Below, piece by piece: positions 27,099 to 36,169 of a DNA stretch of 45,021 bases. Positions within the stretch are counted from its first letter, which is position 1, and every line of letters begins with the position of its first letter. Origin of the DNA: an uncultured Nitrospiraceae bacterium (GTDB taxonomy: Bacteria; Nitrospirota; Thermodesulfovibrionia; Thermodesulfovibrionales; Thermodesulfovibrionaceae); contig CAKZQH010000015.1 in NCBI GenBank assembly GCA_937139565.1, forward strand, positions 1 through 45,021, read 5' to 3'. Below the pieces are notes generated by a model. It was not told where the DNA came from. It saw only the letters and a list, made by a program, of their open reading frames with translations, and did no database searches. The position numbers and the translations under genes are program-made.

Positions 27099-27967
27099 TT
27101 TTCCATTGTTGAAGAGGATAAACTATTTTCTGGGAAAGTGGTAGTTATTTCAATTATTTTCGATATGGTATTTTTCAAATCCTTTCTTTCTGCAACTATA
27201 TCTACCATACCGTGTTCAAGAAGAAATTCGGCTCTTTGAAACCCCTCGGGTAGTTGCTGCTTTATAGTTTCTTGAATAACCCTGGGACCTGCAAATCCTA
27301 TAAGACTTCGAGGTTCAGCGATAATTATATCACCGAGCATAGCAAAGGAGGCTGTTACACCTCCAAAGGTTGGGTCTGCGAGAACAGATATGTATAAAAG
27401 GCCTGCTTGTTTGAGTCTTCCAATCGCCTGAGAGGTTTTAGTCATCTGCATCAAAGAAAACATTCCTTCTTGCATCCTTGCTCCTCCTGAGGAAGAAACA
27501 ACAATTAGAGGCACTCTTTTTTCCACAGCCCTCTCAGCTGCCCGAGTTACCTTCTCTCCAACAACTGTTCCCATGCTTCCGCCCATAAAGGCAAAGTCAA
27601 GAACAGCTATTACTACATCCCTACCATTTATCTTTGCATCTCCATAAATAGCCGATTCCTTTAAGCCTGTTTTTTTCTCATTCTCAGCGAGTCTTTCCTT
27701 ATAGGTTATGGTATCTTTAAATTCTAAGGGATCAGTGCTTGATAATTCAGCATCAAGCTCTACAAAGCTGCCACTGTCGGTAAGAAGGACAATTCGTTCT
27801 TTTGCAGATATTCTAAAATGGTATTTACATTTTGGGCAGACTTTTAAGTTATTTTCTAATTCCTTACGGTAAATTATTTCTTTACAGTTTTCGCACTTTA
27901 CCCATAATCCTTCAGGAATTTTAACTTTTTTTTCTATTTTTGGTTCTTTTCTTTTAAACCAAGCCAT
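27095..27967 (-). CDS. accD: Acetyl-CoA carboxylase carboxyltransferase beta subunit
   Basis: With AccA, transfers CO2 from carboxybiotin to acetyl-CoA, forming malonyl-CoA. 290 residues. The N-terminal zinc ribbon Cys25, Cys28, Cys44, Cys47 is intact; the crotonase-type carboxyltransferase core follows, with SSSGGARMQEGMFSLMQM (about 158-175) and FAGPRVIQETI. accA is not in the window. It overlaps trpA by one base and folC by 4. Confidence 0.95.
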   Translation of the reverse strand: MAWFKRKEPKIEKKVKIPEGLWVKCENCKEIIYRKELENNLKVCPKCKYHFRISAKERIVLLTDSGSFVELDAELSSTDPLEFKDTITYKERLAENEKKTGLKESAIYGDAKINGRDVVIAVLDFAFMGGSMGTVVGEKVTRAAERAVEKRVPLIVVSSSGGARMQEGMFSLMQMTKTSQAIGRLKQAGLLYISVLADPTFGGVTASFAMLGDIIIAEPRSLIGFAGPRVIQETIKQQLPEGFQRAEFLLEHGMVDIVAERKDLKNTISKIIEITTTFPENSLSSSTMEK

Positions 27968-28743
27968 TATATCGCCTCTCTAAGGGATTTTATAAACTCT
28001 ATTGCTCTCTCGGGATTTTCATGAAAAATCTTTACAATAGCACTTCCTACTATCACTCCATCGGCAAATTGAGAAACATACTTTGCTTCTTCTGCACTGC
28101 TTACTCCAAAACCAACGCATACTGGTTTTTTAAAGCTTTTTACGAAATTAATGTGGTCTTTGAATGTATCATCAAGCCTTAATGAAGAGCCAGTAATGCC
28201 AGTAATTGATACATAATAAACAAATCCTGTGCAAGCTTGAACAATTTTTTTTATTCTATTTGGTGTTGATGTGGGAGCAACTAAAAAAATTGTGTCAATC
28301 TGATATTTTTGTGCAAGTACACGATAAGGAAGTGATTCTTCAAAGGTTAAATCGGGAAAGATCACTCCTGCCACATTTGCCTCTTTTGCATCAGCAAAAA
28401 ATCTTTCAATTCCATAGCAATAAACTGGATTAAGATAGGTCATTAATACTATAGGGCAATCTAAGGAGCCTTTTAAATCCTTTAAAAAATTAAGTATTTT
28501 TCTTAAATTTACTCCACCTTTAAGAGCTCTTTCTGATGCTCTCTGGATGGTTGGTCCATCAGCAAGGGGGTCTGTGAAAGGAACTCCTAATTCAATTATA
28601 TCTGCTCCACCTTCACTCAGGATTCTTAACCTTTTTTCGGTCTCCCGAAAATCTGGATCTCCTGCCATTATATATGGAATAAAAGCTCTTTCACTTCTAT
28701 TCTTTATTTCATCTAGTCTTTTTCTTATCGAAAAACCTTTCAT
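27967..28743 (-). CDS. trpA: Tryptophan synthase alpha subunit
   Basis: Cleaves indole-3-glycerol phosphate to indole and glyceraldehyde 3-phosphate. 258 residues, TIM barrel. Catalytic Glu51 ([11 protein letters not shown]) and Asp62 (LADGPTIQ) are present, as is the phosphate-binding VGFGVSS (about 209-215). It overlaps trpB by 4 bases. Unlike most bacteria, no other trp gene is adjacent; trpBA instead heads a mixed housekeeping run. Confidence 0.95.
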   Translation of the reverse strand: MKGFSIRKRLDEIKNRSERAFIPYIMAGDPDFRETEKRLRILSEGGADIIELGVPFTDPLADGPTIQRASERALKGGVNLRKILNFLKDLKGSLDCPIVLMTYLNPVYCYGIERFFADAKEANVAGVIFPDLTFEESLPYRVLAQKYQIDTIFLVAPTSTPNRIKKIVQACTGFVYYVSITGITGSSLRLDDTFKDHINFVKSFKKPVCVGFGVSSAEEAKYVSQFADGVIVGSAIVKIFHENPERAIEFIKSLREAI

Positions 28744-29927
28744 ATGAATTTACCCTTTATTCTTGCTACTTCCTGCACATCCTTGTCTCCTCTTCCTGAG
28801 AGGTTTACAACAATTATTGAATCTTTTGGCATGGTAGGTGCAATCTTTATACATTCAGCAACAGCATGGGCAGATTCAAGGGCTGGAATAATGCCTTCAA
28901 GCCTGCTGAGAAGCTCAAAGGCTTCAAGAGCTTCTTCATCTGTTGCATAGGTATATTTTACCCTTTTTATGTCGTGGAGATAAGCATGTTCTGGACCTAC
29001 AGAGGCATAATCAAGACCTGCAGAAACTGAATGGGTTTGAAGAATGTTTCCGTCCCTGTCCTCAAGAACATAGCTAAAACATCCCTGAAAAATTCCCTTT
29101 GCAGCATGAGCAAATCTTGCAGCATGCTTCCCAGAGTTTATTCCAAAACCACCTGCTTCAACTCCTATCATTTGAACATCCCTATCATTTAAAAAGGCAC
29201 TAAAGAGTCCGATAGAGTTACTTCCTCCTCCAACGCAAGCAATAAGAACAGAGGGAAGTTTACCTTCCTTTTTAAGAATCTGTTTTCTTGCCTCTCTACC
29301 AATAATGCTTTGGAAAAATCTAACAAGGGATGGATAAGGATGGGGACCGAAGACTGTTCCCATTACATAATGGGTGGTTCTTACATTTGTAGTCCAGTCT
29401 CTGAGGGCTTCATTTATTGCATCTTTAAGGGTTTTTGAACCTGTATCAACAGGAACAACCCTTGCGCCTAAAAGATTCATACGAAACACATTGAGAGCCT
29501 GCCTTCTTATATCTTCTGTGCCCATATAGATTTCGCAATTTAAACCTGTAAGAGAAGCAGCTGTGGCTGTAGCAACTCCATGCTGACCAGCGCCTGTCTC
29601 TGCAATAATTCTCTCCTTCTTCATTAGTCTGCTTGCAAGAAGTGCCTGACCAAGAGCATTGTTTATTTTATGAGCACCTGTATGAGCAAGGTCCTCTCTT
29701 TTGAGATAAATCTTCGCTCCTTTGAAATATTCGGTAAGTCTTCTTGCAAAGTAAAGAGGGGTAGGACGACCTACATAATCCTTAAGGAGTGATTCAAATT
29801 CATTTATAAAATCTTTATCGACTTTTGCCCTTCCAAAGGCTCTTTCAAGTTCCTCAAGGGCAGGCATGAGAGTTTCAGGGACAAATCGTCCTCCATAATC
29901 GCCAAAGTATCCCCTTTTTCTGCCCAT
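28740..29927 (-). CDS. trpB: Tryptophan synthase beta subunit
   Basis: PLP enzyme that condenses indole with serine. 395 residues. PLP Lys87 sits in [13 protein letters not shown], the invariant motif; Glu/Gly-rich GGGSNSIG (about 235-242) binds the phosphate. This is the short TrpB1 type that works with TrpA. The ATG at 29927 is 7 bases after an extended -10, so the mRNA should be leaderless and there is no room for a trp attenuator or T-box. First gene of a 13-gene run. Confidence 0.96.
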   Translation of the reverse strand: MGRKRGYFGDYGGRFVPETLMPALEELERAFGRAKVDKDFINEFESLLKDYVGRPTPLYFARRLTEYFKGAKIYLKREDLAHTGAHKINNALGQALLASRLMKKERIIAETGAGQHGVATATAASLTGLNCEIYMGTEDIRRQALNVFRMNLLGARVVPVDTGSKTLKDAINEALRDWTTNVRTTHYVMGTVFGPHPYPSLVRFFQSIIGREARKQILKKEGKLPSVLIACVGGGSNSIGLFSAFLNDRDVQMIGVEAGGFGINSGKHAARFAHAAKGIFQGCFSYVLEDRDGNILQTHSVSAGLDYASVGPEHAYLHDIKRVKYTYATDEEALEAFELLSRLEGIIPALESAHAVAECIKIAPTMPKDSIIVVNLSGRGDKDVQEVARIKGKFI

Positions 29928-29934
29928 GAAAAGT

Positions 29935-29943
29935 ATTATAGCA
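29935..29943 (-). promoter_or_regulatory. trpB operon promoter, extended -10, predicted leaderless
   Basis: Minus strand TGCTATAAT, followed by 7 bases and the trpB ATG. No good -35 at 16-18 bases (CCAAAA). The divergent ubiB-like promoter is 80 bases away on the other strand. Confidence 0.6.
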
Positions 29944-30015
29944 TAATGGCTTTTTTCTTTTGGATTTTGCTATTTAATATCCACGAGCTATAATGCACCT
30001 TGCTCTTTTAGCTTT

Positions 30016-30024
30016 TGTTATAAT
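30016..30024 (+). promoter_or_regulatory. ubiB-like gene promoter, extended -10
   Basis: TGTTATAAT ends 9 bases before the ATG at 30034, giving a leader of about 0-3 bases. No convincing -35. Confidence 0.55.
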
Positions 30025-30033
30025 AAAACCTAA

Positions 30034-31731
30034 ATGGACATTTTTAAAATAAAAAAGACCTACCTTTCTGCCCGAAGGCTACAAGAGATTATAAATGTCT
30101 TTATAAAGCATGGATTTGGTCAATTTATAGACCAGATTCATCTGGGTAAATTTGTCCCTTTTAAAAGGAGACTTAAAATTTTTGGCAAATGGCCAACAAT
30201 CCACGTCCCATCAACAGCAGAAAGACTTCGGATAGCTTTTGAAGAGCTTGGTCCAACATTTATAAAATTAGGACAACTTCTTGCATCTCGTCAAGATCTT
30301 TTAGGTGATTTATATATAAAGGAGTTTAAAAAGCTTCAGGACAAAGTGGCTGCCTTTGAAATATCTAAGGTTTATGAAATAATCGAAAAGGAGCTTGGGG
30401 TTTCACCCGATAAGATATTTAAATTTTTTAATCCCCATCCTATTGGCTCAGCCTCCATAGCTCAGGTTCATGAAGCAGTTCTTGTTAATGGTGAAGAAGT
30501 GATCGTAAAAATTAGACGTCCTGGAATCAGGGAACAGATTGCTGTTGACCTTAATATACTCAAAATGATCGCTAGACTTATTGAAAAAAACATTCCAGAA
30601 AGTAAAATTTTTGATCCTAGCGGCATCATAAATGAATTTTCAAGATCCATCAATCGAGAACTGGATTTCAGAAGAGAAGCAAAGAATGCGATAATTTTCA
30701 GGGAGCAGTTTAAAGAAGATGAATCTGTACACATCCCTTATATTTATCGGCAGTTTACAACCGAGAAGGTTTTAATAATGGAAAAAGTGCATGGAATAAG
30801 GATTGATAATTTAAAGGATCTACATCAAAATGCCTTAGATATAAGAGAGATACTAAATAAAGTGCTTGATATGTATTTTAAGCAGATTTTTGTTCACGGC
30901 TTTTTTCATGGAGATCCCCATCCAGGAAACATTCTTATTACTAAGGCAGGTAAAATCGCATTAGTTGACTTCGGGATAGTAGGTAGGATTGATGAGCAAT
31001 TTAAAGAAGCCTATGCTAATATAGCTCTTGCTATCATAAATTACAATACGGACCTTTTGATTGAGGAGTATTTAAAACTTGGTGTGATTCCTGATGACAT
31101 GGATATAGATAGATTAAAACGAGAACTCAAAGAAGATATTGATGAAATTCTTTATCCCCTTTATTTTTACCCATTACAGGAGATCAAGCTCTCAGAATTA
31201 ATAGAATCGGTTATGAAGGTAGCGTTGAAAAATAGACTCAGATTTCCACCTGAGCTTTTCTTGATAGACAAAGTTTTAATCATGTTAGATGGACTTGTTA
31301 GAGAACTATGTCCCAAGGCATCGATTATTGAGCTTATAAAACCCTATGCAGAGGTTATAATTGCAGAAAAGTTGAAACCAGACTATCATTTGAAAAAGGC
31401 AAATAGAGCAATTGAAGAATTTAAGTCAGCCTTAGAGAATATTCCCTTTCAGTTAAAGACAATTCTAAAAAAATTAGTTGCCGATAGAATGACAGTAAGA
31501 ATGTATCATGTCAATCTACCCGAGTTTTTAAAGGATATTGATAGGGCAAGTAATAAAATATCCTTTAGTCTTATCGTAAGTGCTATGATTCTGTCCTCTG
31601 CTATAATGCATGCAAGCTCAGTTAAACCTCTTGTGTACGGTGTTTCACTATTTGCTCTTATCACTGGCCTTGTTGCCTTTTTTTTAGGAATCTGGTTGAT
31701 TATATCCATAATTCGTTCAGGAAGATTATAA
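30034..31731 (+). CDS. ABC1/UbiB-family atypical kinase
   Basis: 565-residue membrane-associated ADCK/UbiB protein, needed for isoprenoid-quinone synthesis in several bacteria, where it may act as an ATPase that extracts lipid intermediates. Seen: the KxGQ motif (FIKLGQLLASRQDLL, about 77-91), the Ala-rich loop GSASIAQVHEAV (about 138-149), the VIVKIRRPG lysine, the catalytic HGFFHGDPHPGNILI, and VDFGIVG. Two C-terminal membrane helices (about 510-530 and 540-562) finish it. Monocistronic by spacing; the next gene has its own strong promoter. The organism is probably a menaquinone user, but that is inference. Confidence 0.9.
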   Translation: MDIFKIKKTYLSARRLQEIINVFIKHGFGQFIDQIHLGKFVPFKRRLKIFGKWPTIHVPSTAERLRIAFEELGPTFIKLGQLLASRQDLLGDLYIKEFKKLQDKVAAFEISKVYEIIEKELGVSPDKIFKFFNPHPIGSASIAQVHEAVLVNGEEVIVKIRRPGIREQIAVDLNILKMIARLIEKNIPESKIFDPSGIINEFSRSINRELDFRREAKNAIIFREQFKEDESVHIPYIYRQFTTEKVLIMEKVHGIRIDNLKDLHQNALDIREILNKVLDMYFKQIFVHGFFHGDPHPGNILITKAGKIALVDFGIVGRIDEQFKEAYANIALAIINYNTDLLIEEYLKLGVIPDDMDIDRLKRELKEDIDEILYPLYFYPLQEIKLSELIESVMKVALKNRLRFPPELFLIDKVLIMLDGLVRELCPKASIIELIKPYAEVIIAEKLKPDYHLKKANRAIEEFKSALENIPFQLKTILKKLVADRMTVRMYHVNLPEFLKDIDRASNKISFSLIVSAMILSSAIMHASSVKPLVYGVSLFALITGLVAFFLGIWLIISIIRSGRL

Positions 31732-31743
31732 ACAGCTTAAGTT

Positions 31744-31772
31744 TTGCACGGTTTGCTTTATTTTGCTATAAT
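31744..31772 (+). promoter_or_regulatory. slt-nadA-midA promoter, predicted leaderless
   Basis: TTGCAC (31744-31749), a 17-base spacer, TATAAT (31767-31772) with TGC extension. The ATG at 31778 is 5 bases after the -10, so the transcript should begin at or just inside the start codon. This is the best-formed leaderless-type promoter in the window. Confidence 0.7.
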
Positions 31773-31777
31773 TGAAT

Positions 31778-32479
31778 ATGTTTACCCTTAAAATTGTCTT
31801 TATTTTACTAATTTTTGCCGCTTATTTGCATGCAGAACCTATATGTGTTCAGATTGTTGAAGGAGAAAAAGTTTACACTAATTTGTGCGGAAAAAAGTCT
31901 AAAAAGGAAGTAAGCAAAAAAATCTCCTCGACAGTCATCAATCCAACCTCAAATTCTAATAATTACGCAAGGCCTGAGCTTGAAAAAATAGTAGAGGAAA
32001 AAAGCAATCTTTACGGAGTATCGCCAAAACTTATAAAGGAAATGATAAGACAGGAGTCTGGTTGGAATGTATATGCGGTTTCTCCAAAAGGAGCTATGGG
32101 AATAATGCAGCTTATGCCTTCAACCGCAATGCTTATGGGTGTAAAAAATCCTTTCGATCCTGTTGAGAACATAGATGGCGGTATAAGATATATGAGATAT
32201 TTACTTGACAGGTTTAATGGTGACATGTCCTTAGCTCTTGCAGCTTACAATGCAGGGCCCAATCTCGTTGCATCTTTGGGAAGAATTCCTAACATTGCTG
32301 AGACAATAAACTATGTAAATTCAATTTCTGCCAGATATTACGGTACGAACTATGTCTATTCAAAACAAAAGACTTATTCAGCCATAAAGAGTTCTCCAAT
32401 AAAGGCAGTTAAACTTGCAGATGGCTCAATTTTATACACAAACAGAGGGGATTTTTACCTATGGACAAAGGAATACTGA
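31778..32479 (+). CDS. Lytic transglycosylase (SLT domain)
   Basis: Periplasmic enzyme that cleaves peptidoglycan glycan strands with anhydro-muramyl ends. I choose ATG 31778, giving 233 residues, because the upstream TTG (31772) is part of the -10 box. Signal peptide to about residue 19 (cleavage after LHA), a Cys pair (23 and 37) in a small N-terminal module, then the SLT domain (about 65-190) with catalytic Glu93 in RQESGWN, GAMGIMQLMPSTA and LALAAYNAGPNLV. Overlaps nadA by 19 bases. It may open the wall for pili, but context gives no direct link. Confidence 0.92.
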   Translation: MFTLKIVFILLIFAAYLHAEPICVQIVEGEKVYTNLCGKKSKKEVSKKISSTVINPTSNSNNYARPELEKIVEEKSNLYGVSPKLIKEMIRQESGWNVYAVSPKGAMGIMQLMPSTAMLMGVKNPFDPVENIDGGIRYMRYLLDRFNGDMSLALAAYNAGPNLVASLGRIPNIAETINYVNSISARYYGTNYVYSKQKTYSAIKSSPIKAVKLADGSILYTNRGDFYLWTKEY

Positions 32480-33372
32480 GGGAAATAGAGAATCTTAAAA
32501 AGCAGCGAAATGCTATTATCTTAGCCCACAATTATCAAAGAGAAGAGATTCAGGATATTGCTGATTTTGTAGGAGACTCTCTTGAACTGAGTAGAAAGGC
32601 AGTGAATTTAGATTGTGATGTTATTGTTTTTTGCGGAGTCCATTTCATGGCTGAAACAGCAGCTATTCTTAATCCTAATAAAACAGTTCTTCTTCCTGAA
32701 AAAGATGCAGGATGTCCAATGGCAGATACGGTGGATGTAAATCAGCTCAAGGAATGGATTAAAAAATATCCAAATTCACCAGTAGTTTCCTATGTAAATA
32801 CAACTGCTGAGGTTAAGGCATTAAGTTATGCCTGTTGTACTTCTGCCAATGCACCTCAGATTGTAAGGGCTGTTCCTTTTAATTCTATTATTTTTGTGCC
32901 TGATAAAAATTTAGCCCATTGGGTAAAAAAGCAGGTTCCAGAGAAAGAATTGATAATCTGGGATGGATTTTGTCCAACCCATCATATGATTAAGAGGGAA
33001 GATGTAATAAAGGCAAAGGAAATGCATCCCGATGCTCTTGTTGTTGTTCATCCCGAATGTATTCCTGAAGTCATAGAAATGGCTGATCATGTAGCATCAA
33101 CTTCTGGAATGGTAAGATTTGCCAAATCCTCCCCTGCAAAGGAGTTCATAATTGGCACAGAGGTAGGCCTTCTGCACAGACTAAAAAAGGAAAATCCAGA
33201 AAAGCATTTTTATCCCCTCAAAAAGACAATGCTCTGTCCTAATATGAAAATAACCACTCTTCATAGCGTTCTTTCTGCTCTAAAAGAAAATAAACATGTG
33301 ATAAAAGTTCCTGAAGAAATAAGGATAAAAGCTAAGGAAGCAGTTGATAGAATGCTTCATCTTGTCTCCTAA
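32461..33372 (+). CDS. nadA: Quinolinate synthase A
   Basis: Condenses iminoaspartate with dihydroxyacetone phosphate to quinolinate in NAD synthesis; uses an oxygen-sensitive 4Fe-4S cluster. 303 residues, the compact type. AILAHNYQREEIQDIADFVGDSLELS at the N-terminus, FCGVHFMAETA (about 58-68), and conserved Cys in YACCTSAN, in HPECIPEV and in MLCPNMK are the likely cluster ligands. ATG 32461 lies within the end of the slt gene, and its stop overlaps the midA start by one base. nadB and nadC are not here. Confidence 0.95.
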   Translation: MDKGILREIENLKKQRNAIILAHNYQREEIQDIADFVGDSLELSRKAVNLDCDVIVFCGVHFMAETAAILNPNKTVLLPEKDAGCPMADTVDVNQLKEWIKKYPNSPVVSYVNTTAEVKALSYACCTSANAPQIVRAVPFNSIIFVPDKNLAHWVKKQVPEKELIIWDGFCPTHHMIKREDVIKAKEMHPDALVVVHPECIPEVIEMADHVASTSGMVRFAKSSPAKEFIIGTEVGLLHRLKKENPEKHFYPLKKTMLCPNMKITTLHSVLSALKENKHVIKVPEEIRIKAKEAVDRMLHLVS

Positions 33373-34412
33373 TGGAGTTAGAAGAAATAATAAAAAAAAG
33401 AATAATCACTGAAGGTCCGATTTCCTTTGAAGATTTCATGGAAATGGCTCTCTATTATCCTAATTTAGGCTATTACACAAATAAGCATATAAAAATTGGG
33501 CGAGAGGGAGATTTTTTTACCTCTTCCCATCTTGGTGAAGCTTTTGGTATTTTGCTGTCAAGGGCTATAGAGAATTTTTATAGGGATTTTAAAGGCAAAG
33601 ATAATTTTACTGTTACTGAAATAGGTCCTGGGATGGGCTATTTAGCCTATGATATTCTTTGCAACCTTAAAATTCCAATTGAATACAATCTTGTAGAAAC
33701 AAATCCCTTTCTTATTGATATTCAAAAACAAAGGTTAACTCAGCACATAGAGAAGATAAGATGGTATCCATCAATTGATGATTTACCATATCTTAGAGGA
33801 GTCATCATCTGTAATGAAATTTTTGATGCTTTGCCTGTAAGAATTTTTGAAATGAGAGAAAATCTATTGGAAGTTTATGTAACAATTAAGGATGAAAATT
33901 TATGTGAGATACTTTTACCCTCCAGGATTGAAACCCAATGTTATATTGAGGAATTTGCTCCGTGGGTTCTATCTTTCAGAAACTACCGATCAGAAGTCTG
34001 TCTAAGTGGCAGGAGTTTTTTAAAAAAACTATCAGATAGGCTTAAAGAAGGCTTTCTATTTATCTTTGACTATGGCTATACTTCAGAGGAATATTATGCT
34101 CCTTATAGGAATCGAGGCACTTTACTTTGTTATCATAGGCATAGAACCAATGAAAATCCCTTTTTGAACATTGGCAAACAGGACATAACAGCCCATGTAA
34201 ATTTTACTGCTATTGAAAGATGGGCAGAAGAATTTGGTTTTAATAGAGAAAAATTTTCTTCCCAGGGTAGTTATCTTATTTCTCTTTGCAATGAGAGGGT
34301 GTTAAGGATGTTTGAAGAAAAGAATCTGATTCAAAAGTTTAAAAGACTTGTGCTACCTCAAGGAATGGGAGAAACTCACAGAGTAATGATTCTTTCAAAG
34401 ATTATTCAGTAA
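33372..34412 (+). CDS. MidA/NDUFAF7-family SAM-dependent methyltransferase
   Basis: 346-residue class I methyltransferase of the DUF185 family. In mitochondria NDUFAF7 dimethylates an arginine of complex I; the bacterial role is not settled. Seen: ISFEDFMEMALYYPNLGYY at the N-terminus, GREGDFFTSSHLGEAFG (about 38-54), the SAM-binding EIGPGMGYLAYDIL (about 79-92), and CNEIFDALPVRIFE. Co-translated with nadA (1-base overlap). It converges on the CAP gene with a 7-base overlap. Confidence 0.9.
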   Translation: MELEEIIKKRIITEGPISFEDFMEMALYYPNLGYYTNKHIKIGREGDFFTSSHLGEAFGILLSRAIENFYRDFKGKDNFTVTEIGPGMGYLAYDILCNLKIPIEYNLVETNPFLIDIQKQRLTQHIEKIRWYPSIDDLPYLRGVIICNEIFDALPVRIFEMRENLLEVYVTIKDENLCEILLPSRIETQCYIEEFAPWVLSFRNYRSEVCLSGRSFLKKLSDRLKEGFLFIFDYGYTSEEYYAPYRNRGTLLCYHRHRTNENPFLNIGKQDITAHVNFTAIERWAEEFGFNREKFSSQGSYLISLCNERVLRMFEEKNLIQKFKRLVLPQGMGETHRVMILSKIIQ

Positions 34413-34924
34413 GGTCTTCTGTTTGATATATTTCCTGCAGGCCTATAATTACAAACCCATATTTCTTCACCATTTCTGCATAAGGCTTTTCCACAACCAA
34501 CTTCTTCAGTAGTTCTCCAAACAATCTGGGTATAGTGACCGCATTTTTTATTCTCCCTGCAACTATTATTTTGATAATCGTAGTAATGCCTTTCATTAGC
34601 CCAATAATTTACTACCTCTTTAGGACTAACCCGATAATTAGCCCAGAAAATATTTTCACCAAGATTGTGGTCACTGTGAACCATTTTACAGGTATAACTA
34701 AGGTGATATGCCCAATTTTTTGCAATTCTCTCAAGCTCTGTTGACCATTTTAAGTCAGGAACCCCAACCTGTCTTCTCCATTTATTATGTTCCCAGAGGA
34801 GTTCATCCTTTTCTCTGTATGTTAAGTCAGCCGTATATTGTTGCTTGGTGAGTTGAAAAGCGGTACACCCAAAGATAAGAGAAATGAATAATAGGGAAAG
34901 GATATATATTTTTTTGTGTTTCAC
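34406..34924 (-). CDS. CAP/SCP-domain secreted lipoprotein
   Basis: 172-residue exported protein of the CAP (CRISP, antigen 5, PR-1) superfamily. I start at GTG 34924, which has AAAGGA (34931-34936) six bases upstream and gives a clean signal peptide MKHKKIYILSLLFISLIFGC with a lipobox FGC; the ATG at 34951 has no such site. The CAP fold motifs are clear: HSDHNLGENIFWA, GHYTQIVWR and VCNYRPAGN, with the His/Glu cavity residues. Two to three disulfide pairs are likely. The form is strikingly like plant PR-1 and eukaryotic proteins. Function in bacteria is unclear. Confidence 0.9.
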   Translation of the reverse strand: MKHKKIYILSLLFISLIFGCTAFQLTKQQYTADLTYREKDELLWEHNKWRRQVGVPDLKWSTELERIAKNWAYHLSYTCKMVHSDHNLGENIFWANYRVSPKEVVNYWANERHYYDYQNNSCRENKKCGHYTQIVWRTTEEVGCGKALCRNGEEIWVCNYRPAGNISNRRPY

Positions 34925-34945
34925 ATTTTTTCCTTTAAATAGGGA

Positions 34946-34988
34946 TATCATTGCAAGGCATAAAAAACTCTCAAGCCTTGCAATGATA
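34946..34988. repeat. Perfect 14-base inverted repeat (hairpin)
   Basis: TATCATTGCAAGGC (34946-34959) and its exact reverse complement (34975-34988) around a 15-base loop, between the acyl-CoA dehydrogenase stop and the CAP gene. On the plus strand it is followed by ATTTTTATA. Its half-sites (TCATTGCAAG) match one unit of the tandem array at 44929, so it may be an excised palindromic form of the same dispersed repeat, doubling as the dehydrogenase operon terminator. Confidence 0.75.
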
Positions 34989-34997
34989 ATTTTTATA

Positions 34998-36158
34998 CTA
35001 TTTCATCGATTTTGTAAGTTCTTTTATTATTTCCTGCCCAATTACATTTCGTTGGATCTGATTAGTACCTTCATAGATTTGAAGGATTTTAGCATCTCTC
35101 ATCATTTTCTCAACGGGATATTCTTTCATGTAACCCGAGCCTCCCATTACTTGCACTGCATCGCAGGTTACTTTCATAGCCACATCTGTGGCAAAGGTTT
35201 TAGCCATAGCAGATGGCTTTGTGATGTCTTTTGCACCACTGTCAATGTATCTTGCAACCGAATAAACAAGCGCTCTTGCTGCCTCAATCTGAATTGCCAT
35301 ATCTGCAAGCATATGTTGAACAGCCTGAAAGCTTATTACTGGCTGTCCAAATTGAACTCTCTGTTTGGCAAAACGAGCAGCTTCTTCAAAGGCTCCCTGC
35401 GCAACACCGAGTCCCTGTGCTCCTACTCCAACTCTGGATTGATCGAGGGTTTTCATAGCTACAATAAAGCCCATACCTTCTCTTCCTAAGAGATTTTCCT
35501 TTGGAATTCTGCAATCTTCAAAGATTAACTCTCGAGTTGCTGAAGCTCTGATACCCATTTTATTTTCTTTCTTGCCAAAGCTAAATCCTGGAGTTCCTTT
35601 CTCTACAATAAATGCTGAAGCACCCCTTGCACCCTTTGTTTTATCTGTAAGAGCTATTACAGTATATATTTCTGCTTCTCCTCCATTGGTAATCCACTGC
35701 TTTCTTCCATTTAATACATAGTAGTCACCATCCTTTGTAGCAGTTGTCTGAATTCCGCCAGCATCGGAACCTGCATTGGGTTCGGTTAGTGCAAAGGCTA
35801 CGAGTCGCTTTCCATCTGCTATGTCAGGCAGATATTTACTTTTTTGTTCCTCAGTGCCAAAAAGAAGAATAGGATATGTTCCAAGAGCATTTGCTGCATA
35901 GGTTGTTGATATACCAAGACATACCCTTGACAGCTCCTCAACTACAAGACAGAGCTCTAAAGAACCAGTTCCAAGACCACCGTATTGCTCGGGTATAAAA
36001 ACTCTGAACATATCTGACTGAGCTAAAATTTTCATTATCTCCCATGGAAACTCTTCTGTCTCATCAAGTTCAGCTCTAACAGGTTTTACATGTTCCTCGG
36101 CAATTTGTCTTGCCAAATCTTTTATCATTTTTTGTTCTTCAGTTAAAAAGTAATCCAC
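34998..36158 (-). CDS. Acyl-CoA dehydrogenase
   Basis: FAD enzyme that oxidises acyl-CoA to trans-2-enoyl-CoA. 386 residues, the length of short/medium-chain enzymes such as butyryl-CoA dehydrogenase. The catalytic Glu363 lies in IYEGTNQIQRN; FALTEPNAGSDAGGI (about 126-140) and YVLNGRKQWITNGG (about 147-160) are FAD and substrate contacts. GTG start at 36158 with AGGAGG six bases upstream. No electron-transfer flavoprotein genes nearby. Last gene of the hpt-queD-pmbA run. Chain length specificity cannot be told. Confidence 0.94.
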   Translation of the reverse strand: MDYFLTEEQKMIKDLARQIAEEHVKPVRAELDETEEFPWEIMKILAQSDMFRVFIPEQYGGLGTGSLELCLVVEELSRVCLGISTTYAANALGTYPILLFGTEEQKSKYLPDIADGKRLVAFALTEPNAGSDAGGIQTTATKDGDYYVLNGRKQWITNGGEAEIYTVIALTDKTKGARGASAFIVEKGTPGFSFGKKENKMGIRASATRELIFEDCRIPKENLLGREGMGFIVAMKTLDQSRVGVGAQGLGVAQGAFEEAARFAKQRVQFGQPVISFQAVQHMLADMAIQIEAARALVYSVARYIDSGAKDITKPSAMAKTFATDVAMKVTCDAVQVMGGSGYMKEYPVEKMMRDAKILQIYEGTNQIQRNVIGQEIIKELTKSMK

Positions 36159-36169
36159 TGCTTTCCTCC

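Noticed and set aside
29928-30033. trp attenuator, T-box or riboswitch before trpB
   Set aside because: The -10 box ends 7 bases from the ATG, so there is no leader to fold.
34884-35489. 201-codon plus-strand frame
   Set aside because: Antisense to the well-supported acyl-CoA dehydrogenase gene; composition is Ser/His/Phe-rich noise.
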